From the NCBI GenBank assembly GCA_023404495.1, contig JAEYBE010000020.1:12379-76378 (forward strand): a stretch of 64,000 nucleotides of DNA, written 5' to 3'. A program made the translations under genes and the position numbers. Below are positions 36,029 through 45,359 of the stretch, piece after piece. The first letter of the stretch is position 1. Every line of letters begins with the position of its first letter. Below the pieces are notes generated by a model. That model had not been told where the DNA came from and ran no database searches. It saw nothing but the letters and a program-made list of their open reading frames with translations. The DNA comes from Actinomycetes bacterium. GTDB taxonomy: Bacteria; Actinomycetota; Thermoleophilia; Solirubrobacterales; JACPNS01.

Positions 36029-37528
36029 CTATCTCTTCAGGCCGATGATCGTGGATCGAAGATCTTCGGTGTGGCCAGATTTCTGGCATCCAAGAAGCAG
36101 TGTCCGAGGGCCTGCCTGGAACGGCGCCGCTCCCCCCCACACGCATGCCCGGTATCCCGCTTTGGCGAGCAGGAAAATTCCTTGATCGGACCATGACTTG
36201 AGCAACCGACCGGAGTCGGTGAATCGGGCGACGATCCCCGCCGGTCCAACACTTCCGAAATCGAACCGACCGTTGAACGGGGCTTGGTCGACCGCTCCAG
36301 CAACCGTTATGACACCACTTCGCGAGACCGCGATCCCAGCCGGGCTGCTAGCTGAATTCACGGGCCGCGCGATCATCGCGGTTCCGTCGTCACCGAAGGC
36401 AGGATCCCATCTCCCAGTTCGATTGAGTCGGCCGACCGCGAGCTTCGGAAGTCCATTCGCGTCGATTCGCGTGTAACCAAAAAGGATGCGCTCGCGCCGG
36501 TCCAGTACAAATCCGGAGCCGTCGAGCTCCAAGCCCCTGATCGACTCCCACGCGACCGGGTCGAGCGACCCTGCGCTGACATCGACAACTGGCGAAACGT
36601 AAGATGGATCGGGCGCCCCCGCACGCGTGAAGCGCAGGACGCGCAAGGTGGTGGTGCGGATTGCGTCGGCCATCAGAATCGTGGTGTACATCCGCACGTA
36701 GACCGCACCGGACTTCGAGATCGCGATACCGCCGACATGCGGGCCGTTCGCGGTCGAGGGTGGGAGAGCGATTTGAATCGAGCGTCGATTCCGACCAACT
36801 TTGTCGAAAGTTATGACTCGAATTGTCCTGGACGCCCACCCCAACTTTGGGTCAGCCAGCACGACCGCAAAGCCCCGACGCAACTTGAAGAACCCGTCCA
36901 CGAACCTGTTGAATCCGCTCGAGTAGCCCTCGCCTGTTGGGTGCACCCAGCGATCGAGGACAAGTTTTCCGCCCTTCCCGAATCGCCGGTCGATCCGGCC
37001 ATCGCGCGTGATGCGGACGGCGCGGATCTCAGGCCGCCAGCCCTCGCCCGGAAGTCCGTAACCGACATCGGGTGCATTCTCGATGTCCTGTTTCCGGGTC
37101 TGATCGACTTGACCAACCACAACCATTCCGCCGCGACCGTCCGAGAGCACGTCCTCCGCGACGTCGTTATTGATTCGGTCGGCAACTGGATGATGAAACT
37201 TCAGGTTCACCAGTCCGTTATCCCCAAACCGTCGATCACGGTGGCCGGCCCGTGTGAACCCTCTGAGTTGCCACCGAGAACCGGCGCCTTGATCCCATCC
37301 GCCAGCGAACATGAGCGAACCATCCGGCCTCGCCGCCACGGTGCCGTTGAAACCCCAGTTGATTGATATTCGCCCGCCGTCCGCGAAGCGTCCGTCAACT
37401 GGGCTGGTCGATCGAGCCGAGGCGCCTTCAGTGCCCAGCGTTACGCCAGCGAACAGGGCGACAGCGAGTACCGCCGCCGTGGATCCCGATGCAGGCCTCG
37501 AAGCTCTCATCGCATTGAATGCTCGCAT
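36029..37528 (-). CDS. Exported delta-60-repeat protein
   Basis: The 499-residue protein (ATG 37528) has a signal peptide (VLAVALFAGVTLGTEGASA near residues 20-38). Delta-60 type repeats follow, recognisable by DxRFGxxG units such as DRRFGDNGLVNL, DRRFGKGGKLVL and DPAFGDDGTAMI. They probably form a beta-propeller-like structure outside the cell. Function is unknown. Base composition is visibly less GC-biased at third positions than in clpB. It starts 5 nt after the stop of the upstream RCC1 gene, so the two are one transcription unit. Confidence 0.8.
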   Translation of the reverse strand: MRAFNAMRASRPASGSTAAVLAVALFAGVTLGTEGASARSTSPVDGRFADGGRISINWGFNGTVAARPDGSLMFAGGWDQGAGSRWQLRGFTRAGHRDRRFGDNGLVNLKFHHPVADRINNDVAEDVLSDGRGGMVVVGQVDQTRKQDIENAPDVGYGLPGEGWRPEIRAVRITRDGRIDRRFGKGGKLVLDRWVHPTGEGYSSGFNRFVDGFFKLRRGFAVVLADPKLGWASRTIRVITFDKVGRNRRSIQIALPPSTANGPHVGGIAISKSGAVYVRMYTTILMADAIRTTTLRVLRFTRAGAPDPSYVSPVVDVSAGSLDPVAWESIRGLELDGSGFVLDRRERILFGYTRIDANGLPKLAVGRLNRTGRWDPAFGDDGTAMIARPVNSASSPAGIAVSRSGVITVAGAVDQAPFNGRFDFGSVGPAGIVARFTDSGRLLKSWSDQGIFLLAKAGYRACVWGGAAPFQAGPRTLLLGCQKSGHTEDLRSTIIGLKR

Positions 37529-37533
37529 ACGTA

Positions 37534-39102
37534 TCAGAGGATCGCGAACGCCTGCGTGTAGCTCGCACCCGGCATTCCGCTGTTGCCCTTGTAGCTGCCC
37601 TTCAGCGTGAGCGTGGCGGGCGCTGCGCTCTTGGTGATCTGATTCACCGAGAAGCGTGCCGTGCACTTCGTCTGGCCGCTACGCGAGAAGCGCTTGACGA
37701 GCCTCTTGGTCGTCGTGACGCCTGCCTGCACGATCGTCGCCGTGAGATGAGCGTTGGTGCGGCATTGCTGCGAAAGCTTGCCGGCGCGCGGCGGCAGCGC
37801 GACCACGGTTGCGCGCAGATCGGAAGATTGAACTCCGTCGCTGGAGGCCGCATGCGGCATTGACACCGACGCGAAGTGCACCCCGCCAAAGTCCGCCACC
37901 CGACGCGGCACGCTGCTGCTCGAAGTGGTGCCGTCGCCGAGCTGCCCCTTACTTCCGCGACCCCAGCAGTAGATGCTGCCGGTGTCGAGCCTCGCACAGG
38001 AGTGATAGCCACCGACGGTGATCTCGCTGGCCGGCCTGCTGAGGCCGATCACGCTGACCGGCTTGGACGAAGTGGTTGTGGTGCCGTTTCCGAGCTGCCC
38101 GAACTCATTGGAGCCCCAGCACTTGACCGCGCCACCCGCGACCAGCGCGCACGAGTGGCTGATACCGGTAGAGACTTGGCGCGAGTTGCTGATCCCATCG
38201 ACCTTCACAGCCCCCTTGAACGGCGCAACCGTGCCGTCGCCAAGCTGTCCATACGGATTGGCGCCCCAACACGAGATCGTGTCATCGGCGTGCTCGGCGC
38301 AGGTGTGATCGCCCAGGGACGCAAGTTCGGTGATGTTGTTGGAGAGGCTCGGGACATCGACCGGCGTATTCGACGACGCCACTGTGTTGGTCGGAGATCC
38401 CAGCTGCCGGAAGTTGTTGACCCCCCAACACTTGACGTTGTTGTTGACCAGTAGCGCGCAGCTGTGTCCACTACCGGAAACGACCTGATCGGCCTGGGTG
38501 CCCGCTCCCGCGCCAGTGATCACGGCCACCTGCACCGGGGTGCTCGAGGCGGCATTGCTCGTGTTCCCGAGTTGCCCGTAGTTGTTGTTGCCCAGGCACT
38601 TGACAGTCTTGTTGTTGTCGCGGAAGCAGACGTGCTGGCCTCCGGTGGCAACATTTGACGGGCTGGCCCAGGGGCTGATCAGGCCGGCGGTGCTCTGAAA
38701 GCTCCGCGCGAATGACCCAAGACTCTTCGCCCCGAGCGCGCCGGACGTGTTCTTGCCCCAACAGCCGATTCCACCGGTCACCAGCATCGCGCAGGCCGAG
38801 CTGTAGCCACTCGAGACGCCGATGGGCTGACTGGTTACGCCCTTGACCGGATACGGCCGAGTCGCGAAGGACACACGGTTGCCCCCGCCCATCCCGGCCT
38901 GTTGGGAGCTGTTTGAACCCCAGCAATAGAGGCGCTTGGACGGATAGATCGCGCAGGTGCTGTAGATCCCGCCGGATAGTTGCGGGTTGGCGATGTCGGC
39001 GGAGGCGCTGCCGGCTCCGGTAGTCAGCGTGGCGACGAGCGCCGCGACGAAGGCAATCGCGGTGAGCATGCGAGTGCGCGAAAGTACGTGTGTGAGCTGC
39101 AT
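37534..39102 (-). CDS. Exported RCC1-repeat protein (second copy)
   Basis: The 522-residue protein has a signal peptide (LTAIAFVAALVATLTTGAGSASA, about 13-35) and seven or so RCC1 repeats. The repeats have the same spaced cysteines and CWG signature as the protein at 27.3-28.9 kb, for instance CAIYPSKRLYCWGSNSS. The C-terminal domain (about 420-522) differs from the other copy and contains two cysteines. The repeats are Asn/Ser/Thr-rich. It is probably co-transcribed with the downstream delta-60 gene. An internal Met12 is an alternative start. Confidence 0.84.
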   Translation of the reverse strand: MQLTHVLSRTRMLTAIAFVAALVATLTTGAGSASADIANPQLSGGIYSTCAIYPSKRLYCWGSNSSQQAGMGGGNRVSFATRPYPVKGVTSQPIGVSSGYSSACAMLVTGGIGCWGKNTSGALGAKSLGSFARSFQSTAGLISPWASPSNVATGGQHVCFRDNNKTVKCLGNNNYGQLGNTSNAASSTPVQVAVITGAGAGTQADQVVSGSGHSCALLVNNNVKCWGVNNFRQLGSPTNTVASSNTPVDVPSLSNNITELASLGDHTCAEHADDTISCWGANPYGQLGDGTVAPFKGAVKVDGISNSRQVSTGISHSCALVAGGAVKCWGSNEFGQLGNGTTTTSSKPVSVIGLSRPASEITVGGYHSCARLDTGSIYCWGRGSKGQLGDGTTSSSSVPRRVADFGGVHFASVSMPHAASSDGVQSSDLRATVVALPPRAGKLSQQCRTNAHLTATIVQAGVTTTKRLVKRFSRSGQTKCTARFSVNQITKSAAPATLTLKGSYKGNSGMPGASYTQAFAIL

Positions 39103-39277
39103 CTGGATGGATACCCCCTCTGGATCTTCCAGATCTCATTGATTGAACTTGCGTCTTCCCCCGTAACACTCCCCCCAACCCCCGAGTTGCGCCGTACGAC
39201 AAAGCTGCATCTTTGACGTACTTCCTTTCGGGGGCGCGATAGATTTTCGGGACCAACTTCGACAAGCGGGAGACGCG
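39103..39277. other. Divergent intergenic region before the GYD-domain gene
   Basis: The region is relatively AT-rich. TCTGGA (39119-39124) and TCCAGA (39128-39133) form a small hairpin or operator-like inverted repeat near the RCC1-protein start. TTGACG (39213-39218) and the AT-rich GATAGATTTT near 39238-39247 suggest a promoter for the plus-strand genes, though spacing is not ideal. GGGAG (39268-39272) is a ribosome-binding site for the ATG at 39278. Confidence 0.4.
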
Positions 39278-39559
39278 ATGCCGACCTACATCATGTACAG
39301 CAAGCTGACCACCGAGGGTGTGCGGACGATCAAGGAGAATCCGCGACGCATCACCGAGGTCAACGATGAGGTCAAGGCGCTGGGTATTGAAGTAGTCGCC
39401 CAGTACGCCTCGCTCGGCCCCCACCACTTCATCAGCATCGTCAACGCGCCCAACGAGCAGGCGATCGCGCGCGCCGCGATCGAGCTCGGATCGCGTGGAA
39501 CCGCGCAGTACGAGATCGTCCCGGCGATCTCCGTCGAGAAGCTGATCGACACCTTCTAG
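39278..39559 (+). CDS. GYD-domain protein
   Basis: The 93-residue protein begins MPTYIMYSKLTTEGVRTIKENPRR and has the ferredoxin-like pattern of the GYD family (ALGIEVVAQYASLGPHHFISIVNAPNEQAIARAAIELGSRG). These small proteins are of unknown function. It lies 22 nt upstream of purD in the same direction and is probably co-transcribed with it. A Shine-Dalgarno (GGGAG) precedes it, in contrast to the leaderless purine genes further on. Confidence 0.82.
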   Translation: MPTYIMYSKLTTEGVRTIKENPRRITEVNDEVKALGIEVVAQYASLGPHHFISIVNAPNEQAIARAAIELGSRGTAQYEIVPAISVEKLIDTF

Positions 39560-39581
39560 TCACGGGACCGAGGCGACCCAC

Positions 39582-40856
39582 GTGAAGATCCTCGTCGTCG
39601 GCTCGGGCGGCCGCGAGCACGCGATCGTTCGCGCGCTCGCGCGCACGTGGAGCGGCGACGACCCGCTCGATCTGATCTGCGCGCCGGGCAACCCCGGGAT
39701 CGAACGCGACGCGCGCTGCGTTCCGGACGTCGGCGGCGAGGACGTCGCCGCGCTCGCCGACCTTGCCGAGCGCGAGTCGGTCGATCTCGTTGTAGTCGGC
39801 CCAGAAGTTCCGCTTGTCGACGGCTTGGTTGATCTGCTCGCCGCGCGCGGTATCAAGGCGTTCGGGCCGTCAAGAAACGCCGCGCAACTCGAAGGATCGA
39901 AGATCTTCTGCAAGGAGGTGCTCGTCGCCTCCGGCGTCCCGACCGCCGGCTACGCGGTGCTGCGCACGCGCGAGGAAGCCGCCGCGGCAGCCGACCGCGC
40001 TGCCTACCCCGCCGTCTTCAAGAGCGACGGCCTTGCTGCCGGCAAGGGCGTGATCATCTGCGCCAGCCGCGCCGAGGCGGACGCCGCGATCGATGAGTAC
40101 TTCACCGAACAACGCTTCGGCGAAACCGATGTGATCATCGAGGAATACCTCGACGGCGTCGAGGTCTCGCTGCTTGCCGTCTGCGACGGCGAGCGCGCGC
40201 ACTCGCTGGTGCCGGCGCGCGACTACAAGCGCATCTTCGACAACGACGAAGGACCAAACACCGGCGGAATGGGCGCCTTCAGCCCGGTCCCAGAAGTCGC
40301 CCACGCTCAGATCGCCGAAATATCCGCACAGGTACACCAGCCGATCGTCGACGAGATGAAGCGGCGCGGCGCTCCATTTCATGGGATCCTCTACGCCGGA
40401 CTGATGCTGACCTCTGACGGAGTGAAAGTGCTCGAGTACAACGTCCGCTTCGGTGACCCGGAGACGCAGGCGCTGCTGCCGCGACTGACCAGCGATCTCG
40501 CCCAGCTGATGCTCGCATCGGTCGAGACTGGCGGGATCGAGAACGGGTCGATCGAATTCAGCGAGCAGCGATCGGTGACGATCACACTGGCTTCGGCCGG
40601 ATACCCAGAGACTTCGAGCAAGGGCGACGTGATTCACGGGCTCGACGACGTCGACCCGGGAGTCGAAGTGACCCACGCCGGAACCGCACGCAACGACGAC
40701 GGGCAGATCGTCACTGCCGGTGGACGCGTGCTCAACATCACTGCACTCTCGGACTCCGTACCGCACGCCCGCACCGCGGCCTACGACGCAGCGAACATCA
40801 TCGACTTCGACGGCAAGCAGCAGCGCAGCGATATCGCCGCGGGGATCGAGCTCTAG
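39582..40856 (+). CDS. purD: Phosphoribosylamine-glycine ligase
   Basis: The 424-residue ATP-grasp enzyme makes glycinamide ribonucleotide from phosphoribosylamine, glycine and ATP. The start KILVVGSGGREHAIVRAL is diagnostic. Further motifs are VVGPEVPLVDGLVD, FKSDGLAAGKGVI, NTGGMGAFSP and EYNVRFGDPETQ. It starts with GTG. The purE gene follows after 3 nt. Length and motifs are standard. Confidence 0.97.
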   Translation: MKILVVGSGGREHAIVRALARTWSGDDPLDLICAPGNPGIERDARCVPDVGGEDVAALADLAERESVDLVVVGPEVPLVDGLVDLLAARGIKAFGPSRNAAQLEGSKIFCKEVLVASGVPTAGYAVLRTREEAAAAADRAAYPAVFKSDGLAAGKGVIICASRAEADAAIDEYFTEQRFGETDVIIEEYLDGVEVSLLAVCDGERAHSLVPARDYKRIFDNDEGPNTGGMGAFSPVPEVAHAQIAEISAQVHQPIVDEMKRRGAPFHGILYAGLMLTSDGVKVLEYNVRFGDPETQALLPRLTSDLAQLMLASVETGGIENGSIEFSEQRSVTITLASAGYPETSSKGDVIHGLDDVDPGVEVTHAGTARNDDGQIVTAGGRVLNITALSDSVPHARTAAYDAANIIDFDGKQQRSDIAAGIEL

Positions 40857-40859
40857 GCG

Positions 40860-41429
40860 ATGGCGCGCCGCAGGTTCAGGCCTCAGCGAAGCAATCCGCC
40901 TTTGCGACCGCGGCCGTCGGTCAGCCGCGCGCCAATCGATGTCGAGGACGCAGGCGGCGCCGAGGCCGGGTCAGGGGTCCTGATCCCTGAGACCGAGACC
41001 CAGCTCGAGGAGATCCCGGTCTTCGACGGACCACTCGTCGGAATCGTGATGGGTGCCGAGAGCGACCGCGCCGTGATGAGCGCCGCAGCTGACGAGCTGC
41101 GTTCACGCAACATCAGCTTCGAGGAGACCGTCGTCTCCGCCCATCGCGACCCCGAGCAGGTGCGCGACTATGCACGCGGCGCCAGGCAGCGCGGCATCAA
41201 GGTGATCATCGCCGGCGCGGGCATGGCCGCCGCACTGCCGGGATCGATCGCCGCGCAGACCGACCTTCCGGTGATCGGCGTGCCGATCCGCAGCGAGAAC
41301 GCCGTCTCCGGCGGCCTTGACGCGCTGCTTTCGATCGCCCAGGCGCCGGCCGGCGTCCCGGTCGCCTGCGTCGCCGTAAACGGCGCGCAAAACGCGGCGA
41401 TACTCGCGGCCCGAATTCTGTTCGCCTAA
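40860..41429 (+). CDS. purE: Divergent PurE (N5-CAIR mutase family)
   Basis: The C-terminal roughly 135 residues of this 189-residue protein are PurE: LVGIVMGAESDRAVM, VVSAHRDPEQV with the catalytic-type His, VIIAGAGMAAALPG and LPVIGVPI. Several usual residues differ: the phosphate loop reads AESD rather than SDSD, and the AAHLPG histidine is Ala. About 55 disordered, Arg/Pro-rich residues precede the domain. It starts 3 nt after purD. purK is not in the window, so carboxylation chemistry is unresolved. The fold and the context make PurE the best call. Confidence 0.85.
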   Translation: MARRRFRPQRSNPPLRPRPSVSRAPIDVEDAGGAEAGSGVLIPETETQLEEIPVFDGPLVGIVMGAESDRAVMSAAADELRSRNISFEETVVSAHRDPEQVRDYARGARQRGIKVIIAGAGMAAALPGSIAAQTDLPVIGVPIRSENAVSGGLDALLSIAQAPAGVPVACVAVNGAQNAAILAARILFA

Positions 41430-41450
41430 CACAACACAGAGGAAACGATT

Positions 41451-43415
41451 ATGGGCAGCTCCAGCCGACTCCGACGCGAACGCGCGGCCCAGCGCGCGAA
41501 GGCGGCCGGCACGTCCGCCGGCTCGCTGAAGGAACAGACGCGCGAGCAGATCACTCTCTGGGACCGCGCTCGCTACGCCTTCGACAACTCGATGTCGCGC
41601 GGACCGAGTGCGCTGGTCTGGTACTTGGGCGCTGCGGTCGGGGTCATCGTGATCGTCTTCACGGTGTTGATCCTGATCTTCGGCACCGGCCCGACCGACA
41701 ACCCCGTGACGGCCGGCTACCAGGTGCTCCTGCACACGCTCGACACCGGCACGATCGCCGGCGACGCAGGCACCGGCTACATCTTGTTGCAGCTGCTGGT
41801 CACGCTGCTCGGGATCTTCATCTTCAGCGCGTTCATCGGTGTGATCGCCAACGCGATCGACGCGCGTCTGACCGAGCTGCGCAAGGGCCGCTCGCTCGTG
41901 CTTGAGACCGATCACTCGCTGATCCTCGGCTGGAGCGAGAGCGTCTTCACGGTGATCTCCGAGCTCGCGATCGCAAACGAAAGTCGCCAGAGCGGCGCCT
42001 GCGTCGTGGTCCTCTCCGAGGAAGACAAGGCAAACATGGACGACGCGATCCGCGAGCGACTCGATGACCTGCGCGGCACGCGGGTGGTCTGCCGCACCGG
42101 TTCGCCAACCTCGATCGCCGACCTCGAACTCGTCGGACACGCCGACGCGCGCTCCGTGATCGTGCTCCGGCCTGCAGGCGCCGATCCAGACGTGCGCGTG
42201 ATCAAATCCCTGTTGGCGCTTACCCGTGACCACGCACCAGATCGCCACATCGTCGCCGAGATCGCCAATCCACGCAATCTCGATGCCGCCCGCGCGGCGG
42301 GCAAGGGCGAAGCCGAGATCATCGATCGCGGGTCGATTGCCAGTCGCCTGCTCGTGCAGTCGTCTCGTCAAAGCGGGGCCGCGCGGATCTACGAAGACCT
42401 CTTCGATTTCGACGGCCACGAGATCTACGTGCGCCGCGACGAATCGCTGACCGGGATGACCTACGGCGAAGCCTTGCTCGCCTACGAGGACTGCGCGATC
42501 ATCGGTATTCGCGCCGAAGACGACGTGCAGCTAAACCCGCCGCCGCAGACGCTGATTGCCGAAGGAACCGAAATCGTCGCGATTGCGGAAGACGATTCCG
42601 TGCTCGAGGAGGCTGCGCCTTTCACTGGCGAGATCGCAACCGCCGCAATCGCGCAGCACGTGCCGGCCACCGCGCCGCCGGAATCGACTTTGGTGATCGG
42701 CTGGAGCCGCCAGACGGCCGAGGTGCTCAGGTCGCTCGAGGACTTCGCTCCGGCCGGCTCGAGCGCGGAGATCGTCGCGCTGATGCCTCCCGAGCAGTCC
42801 GAGCTAGAACGCATCACGGATGGCTTTGCGCACTTGAAGGTGAGCGCTGGGCGCGGCGACTGCACCGACTCCGAGGTGCTAGAGGCGCTTGAGCCCGCGC
42901 GCTTTGACCGCGTGATCGTGATGTGCGAAGGAGACGAAGATTGGGACCGTGCCGACGGCCGTGTGCTGCTCGCACTTATCCATCTGCGCGAGATCGCCAA
43001 GCGGACCGGCGCGAAGTTCAAGATCGTCTCCGAGTTGATGGACGAGGCCGACCGCGACCTCGCTGAGGTGGCGCGCGTCGATGACGTGGTGATCTCCGAG
43101 CAGGTGATCTCCTCGCTGCTCGCACAGATCTCAGAGAACCGCAGCCTCGCGGAGGTCTTCGATGAGCTGCTCGAGGCCGACGGTTCGGAGGTCTACCTGC
43201 GGCCCGCCAGCGACTACCTGCGGAGTGGCATGAATGCGAATTTCGCAACGATCGTTGCCGCCGGCCGCGACCGCGCCGAGAGCGTGATCGGCTACCGCCA
43301 TGCCGCAGCCGCTCGGGACCCCGAGGCACACTTCGGGATCCGGCTGAGCCCGCCCAAGAGCGAGCTCTTCTCGCCGCAAGATGGCGACACCGTGATCGTG
43401 CTCAGCGAGGACTGA
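41451..43415 (+). CDS. CASTOR/POLLUX-like ion channel with RCK-type domains
   Basis: The 654-residue protein has a basic N-terminus, a membrane helix (about 56-80), a pore-like region (VTAGYQVLLHTLDTGTIAG, about 86-104), a second helix (about 112-137), and then two long Rossmann-type regulatory regions starting HSLILGWSESVFTVISEL and STLVIGWSRQTAEVLRSL. This matches the CASTOR/POLLUX family, which lacks the TVGYG filter of potassium channels. Plant members are nuclear-envelope cation channels. Bacterial roles are poorly known. It follows purE by 21 nt with GAGG before the ATG, so it may be co-transcribed. Confidence 0.85.
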   Translation: MGSSSRLRRERAAQRAKAAGTSAGSLKEQTREQITLWDRARYAFDNSMSRGPSALVWYLGAAVGVIVIVFTVLILIFGTGPTDNPVTAGYQVLLHTLDTGTIAGDAGTGYILLQLLVTLLGIFIFSAFIGVIANAIDARLTELRKGRSLVLETDHSLILGWSESVFTVISELAIANESRQSGACVVVLSEEDKANMDDAIRERLDDLRGTRVVCRTGSPTSIADLELVGHADARSVIVLRPAGADPDVRVIKSLLALTRDHAPDRHIVAEIANPRNLDAARAAGKGEAEIIDRGSIASRLLVQSSRQSGAARIYEDLFDFDGHEIYVRRDESLTGMTYGEALLAYEDCAIIGIRAEDDVQLNPPPQTLIAEGTEIVAIAEDDSVLEEAAPFTGEIATAAIAQHVPATAPPESTLVIGWSRQTAEVLRSLEDFAPAGSSAEIVALMPPEQSELERITDGFAHLKVSAGRGDCTDSEVLEALEPARFDRVIVMCEGDEDWDRADGRVLLALIHLREIAKRTGAKFKIVSELMDEADRDLAEVARVDDVVISEQVISSLLAQISENRSLAEVFDELLEADGSEVYLRPASDYLRSGMNANFATIVAAGRDRAESVIGYRHAAAARDPEAHFGIRLSPPKSELFSPQDGDTVIVLSED

Positions 43416-44034
43416 CGCCGCGCCGCACGCGTGCGATCCCGACGTAGGCGGCGGCCAGCCCGAGCGCGAAGAGCGTGATGAAGCCGATGCTTACGAACAC
43501 ATCGGCGTAGCCCTTGACCGTCACGTCGATGAACGGGTACGGGTACCAATCGGTGATCGCGCCGTGGACCAACGTGTAGGCGATCCAGGCCGCCGGCCAG
43601 ATCAGCGCGCGCGGAATGTCGGCAAGCCCAAGCGAGAGCCACGGCCCGAGCCAGATCCAGCTCAGGATGAAGAGCGGCGGGCCGACGTAGTGCAGCATCA
43701 GGTTTGTGACCTGCGCCATCCCAGTGTTCGTCGAATCGCCTGAAAGCACGACGATGTAGACGATGCAGGTGATCGTCATGCCGATCAGCGCCGCCAAACG
43801 CAGTGCGCGGCCCCACGTCGAGTCGAGCGGCCGTCCGCGCACCACTGCCAACGAAGCAAGCAGCGCCACAAAGTTGCTCTGGATCGTGAAGTAACTGACG
43901 AATCGCTCGAGTCGCACCAGCAGATGCGGATCGAGATCGGCCGACGGCCAAAAGATCGTCAGCAGCAGGCGCAGTACGAGCGCGGTGGCGATGAACGCTG
44001 CGACGGCCAAGTGAACACGTTGCACCCGCGACAT
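43402..44034 (-). CDS. Pr6Pr-type polytopic membrane protein
   Basis: The 210-residue protein has about six hydrophobic segments and the motifs FVSYFTIQSNFVALLASL and TLVHGAITDWYPYPFIDV, which I recognise from proteins annotated as Pr6Pr family. No biochemical function is known to me. I chose the ATG at 44034 because TAGGTT (44042-44047) ends 7 nt upstream. A TTG 9 nt earlier is the alternative. Its 3' end overlaps the convergent channel gene by 14 bp. Confidence 0.75.
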   Translation of the reverse strand: MSRVQRVHLAVAAFIATALVLRLLLTIFWPSADLDPHLLVRLERFVSYFTIQSNFVALLASLAVVRGRPLDSTWGRALRLAALIGMTITCIVYIVVLSGDSTNTGMAQVTNLMLHYVGPPLFILSWIWLGPWLSLGLADIPRALIWPAAWIAYTLVHGAITDWYPYPFIDVTVKGYADVFVSIGFITLFALGLAAAYVGIARVRRGVSPR

Positions 44035-44069
44035 GCCAGCCAACCTACCGCTCGCGTAGGATCTCGCTC
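44035..44069. promoter_or_regulatory. Back-to-back leaderless promoters between purB and the membrane-protein gene
   Basis: Only 35 bp separate the two start codons. TAGGTT on the minus strand (44042-44047) and TAGGAT on the plus strand (44057-44062) each end 7 nt before their start. The two -10 elements are 9 bp apart, so RNA polymerases cannot occupy both at once and the genes may be mutually exclusive in initiation. Confidence 0.55.
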
Positions 44070-45359
44070 GTGATCGACCGCTACACCAGAGACGAGATCG
44101 GGGCTGTCTGGAGCCAGCAAGCGAAGTTCGACAGCTGGCTGCAAGTGGAGCTCGCCGTCTGCGACGCGCTGTTTGACGCGGACCTGATCCCGGCAGCCGA
44201 CCTGGTCGCGATCAAGGATCGCGCGAGCTTCACGGTCGAGGCCGTCAACGAGCGCGAGAAGATCACCAACCACGACGTCGCCGCGTTCGTGGACGTGATC
44301 AGCGCCGACCTCGGCGAGGCCGGTCGCTGGATCCACTACGGATTGACCAGCAGCGACGTGCTCGACACGGCGCTCGGCATCCAGATCGCCAAAGCCGGCG
44401 AGATCGTCCTGGCCGGCGCTCGCGAATACGCCGATACGCTCGCCCGCCGCGCACACGAGTTTGAAGACGCCACGACGGTTGGCCGCACGCACGGCGTGCA
44501 CGCCGAGCCGACCACCTTCGGCGTGAAGCTCGCAGGCTTCGCCTTTGAGGCGCGGCGCAACGTCGAACGGCTCGAGCGCGCCTTCGAGCAGTGTCGCGTC
44601 GGGGCGCTCTCGGGTGCTGTCGGAACCTACTCGGCCAACGGCCCCGACATCGAGGGTGCCGTGCTTGAGAAACTCGGCCTTGAGCGCGAGCCGGTCTCGA
44701 CCCAAGTCGTCGCTCGCGACCGGCACGCCGAGCTGCTGACCGCGATCGCAATCGCCGGCGCAGGCCTTGAACGCTTCTCCACCGAGATCCGCGCGCTGCA
44801 GAAGACCGAGGTGCGTGAGGTCGAAGAACCCTTCGCATCGGGCAAGCAGAAGGGCAGCAGCGCGATGCCGCACAAGCGCAACCCGATCACCAACGAGCGA
44901 ATCACCGGCCTTGCCCGCGTACTGCGCGGCAACGCCAACGCCGCAGTCGAGAACGTTGCGCTCTGGCACGAGCGCGACATCACCCACTCATCCGTCGAGC
45001 GGATCATCCTGCCGGACTCGACGATCCTGCTCGACTACATGTACTCACTTGCGATCCGGGTGGTGGACGGCATGACCGTCCACACCGACCGCATGCTCAG
45101 CAATCTCAACGTGACCCACGGTGCGCTCTACTCGCAGCGCGCACTACTGGCACTCGTGGCCGCCGGCCTGACGCGCGACGACGCTTACCGCATCGTCCAG
45201 CAGGGCGCACAGGAGGCCTGGGACACCGGAACTGAGTTTCGCGACCTGCTGGCAGCGGAGATCGCGCGCCAATCGATCGACGTCGACATCGACGCGATCT
45301 TCGATCCTTCTGCCTACACGAAGCACGCCCGGGCGATCGTCGGCAGGCTCGACAAGTAG
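44070..45359 (+). CDS. purB: Adenylosuccinate lyase
   Basis: The 429-residue enzyme releases fumarate in two purine steps, forming AICAR and AMP. The fumarase-superfamily signature GSSAMPHKRNP is at about 261-271. Others are TSSDVLDTALGIQI and GRTHGVHAEPTTFG. It starts with a GTG that follows TAGGAT by 7 nt, without a Shine-Dalgarno. The ATG of the next gene directly follows the TAG stop, so a reductase-like protein is translationally coupled to it. Confidence 0.97.
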   Translation: MIDRYTRDEIGAVWSQQAKFDSWLQVELAVCDALFDADLIPAADLVAIKDRASFTVEAVNEREKITNHDVAAFVDVISADLGEAGRWIHYGLTSSDVLDTALGIQIAKAGEIVLAGAREYADTLARRAHEFEDATTVGRTHGVHAEPTTFGVKLAGFAFEARRNVERLERAFEQCRVGALSGAVGTYSANGPDIEGAVLEKLGLEREPVSTQVVARDRHAELLTAIAIAGAGLERFSTEIRALQKTEVREVEEPFASGKQKGSSAMPHKRNPITNERITGLARVLRGNANAAVENVALWHERDITHSSVERIILPDSTILLDYMYSLAIRVVDGMTVHTDRMLSNLNVTHGALYSQRALLALVAAGLTRDDAYRIVQQGAQEAWDTGTEFRDLLAAEIARQSIDVDIDAIFDPSAYTKHARAIVGRLDK

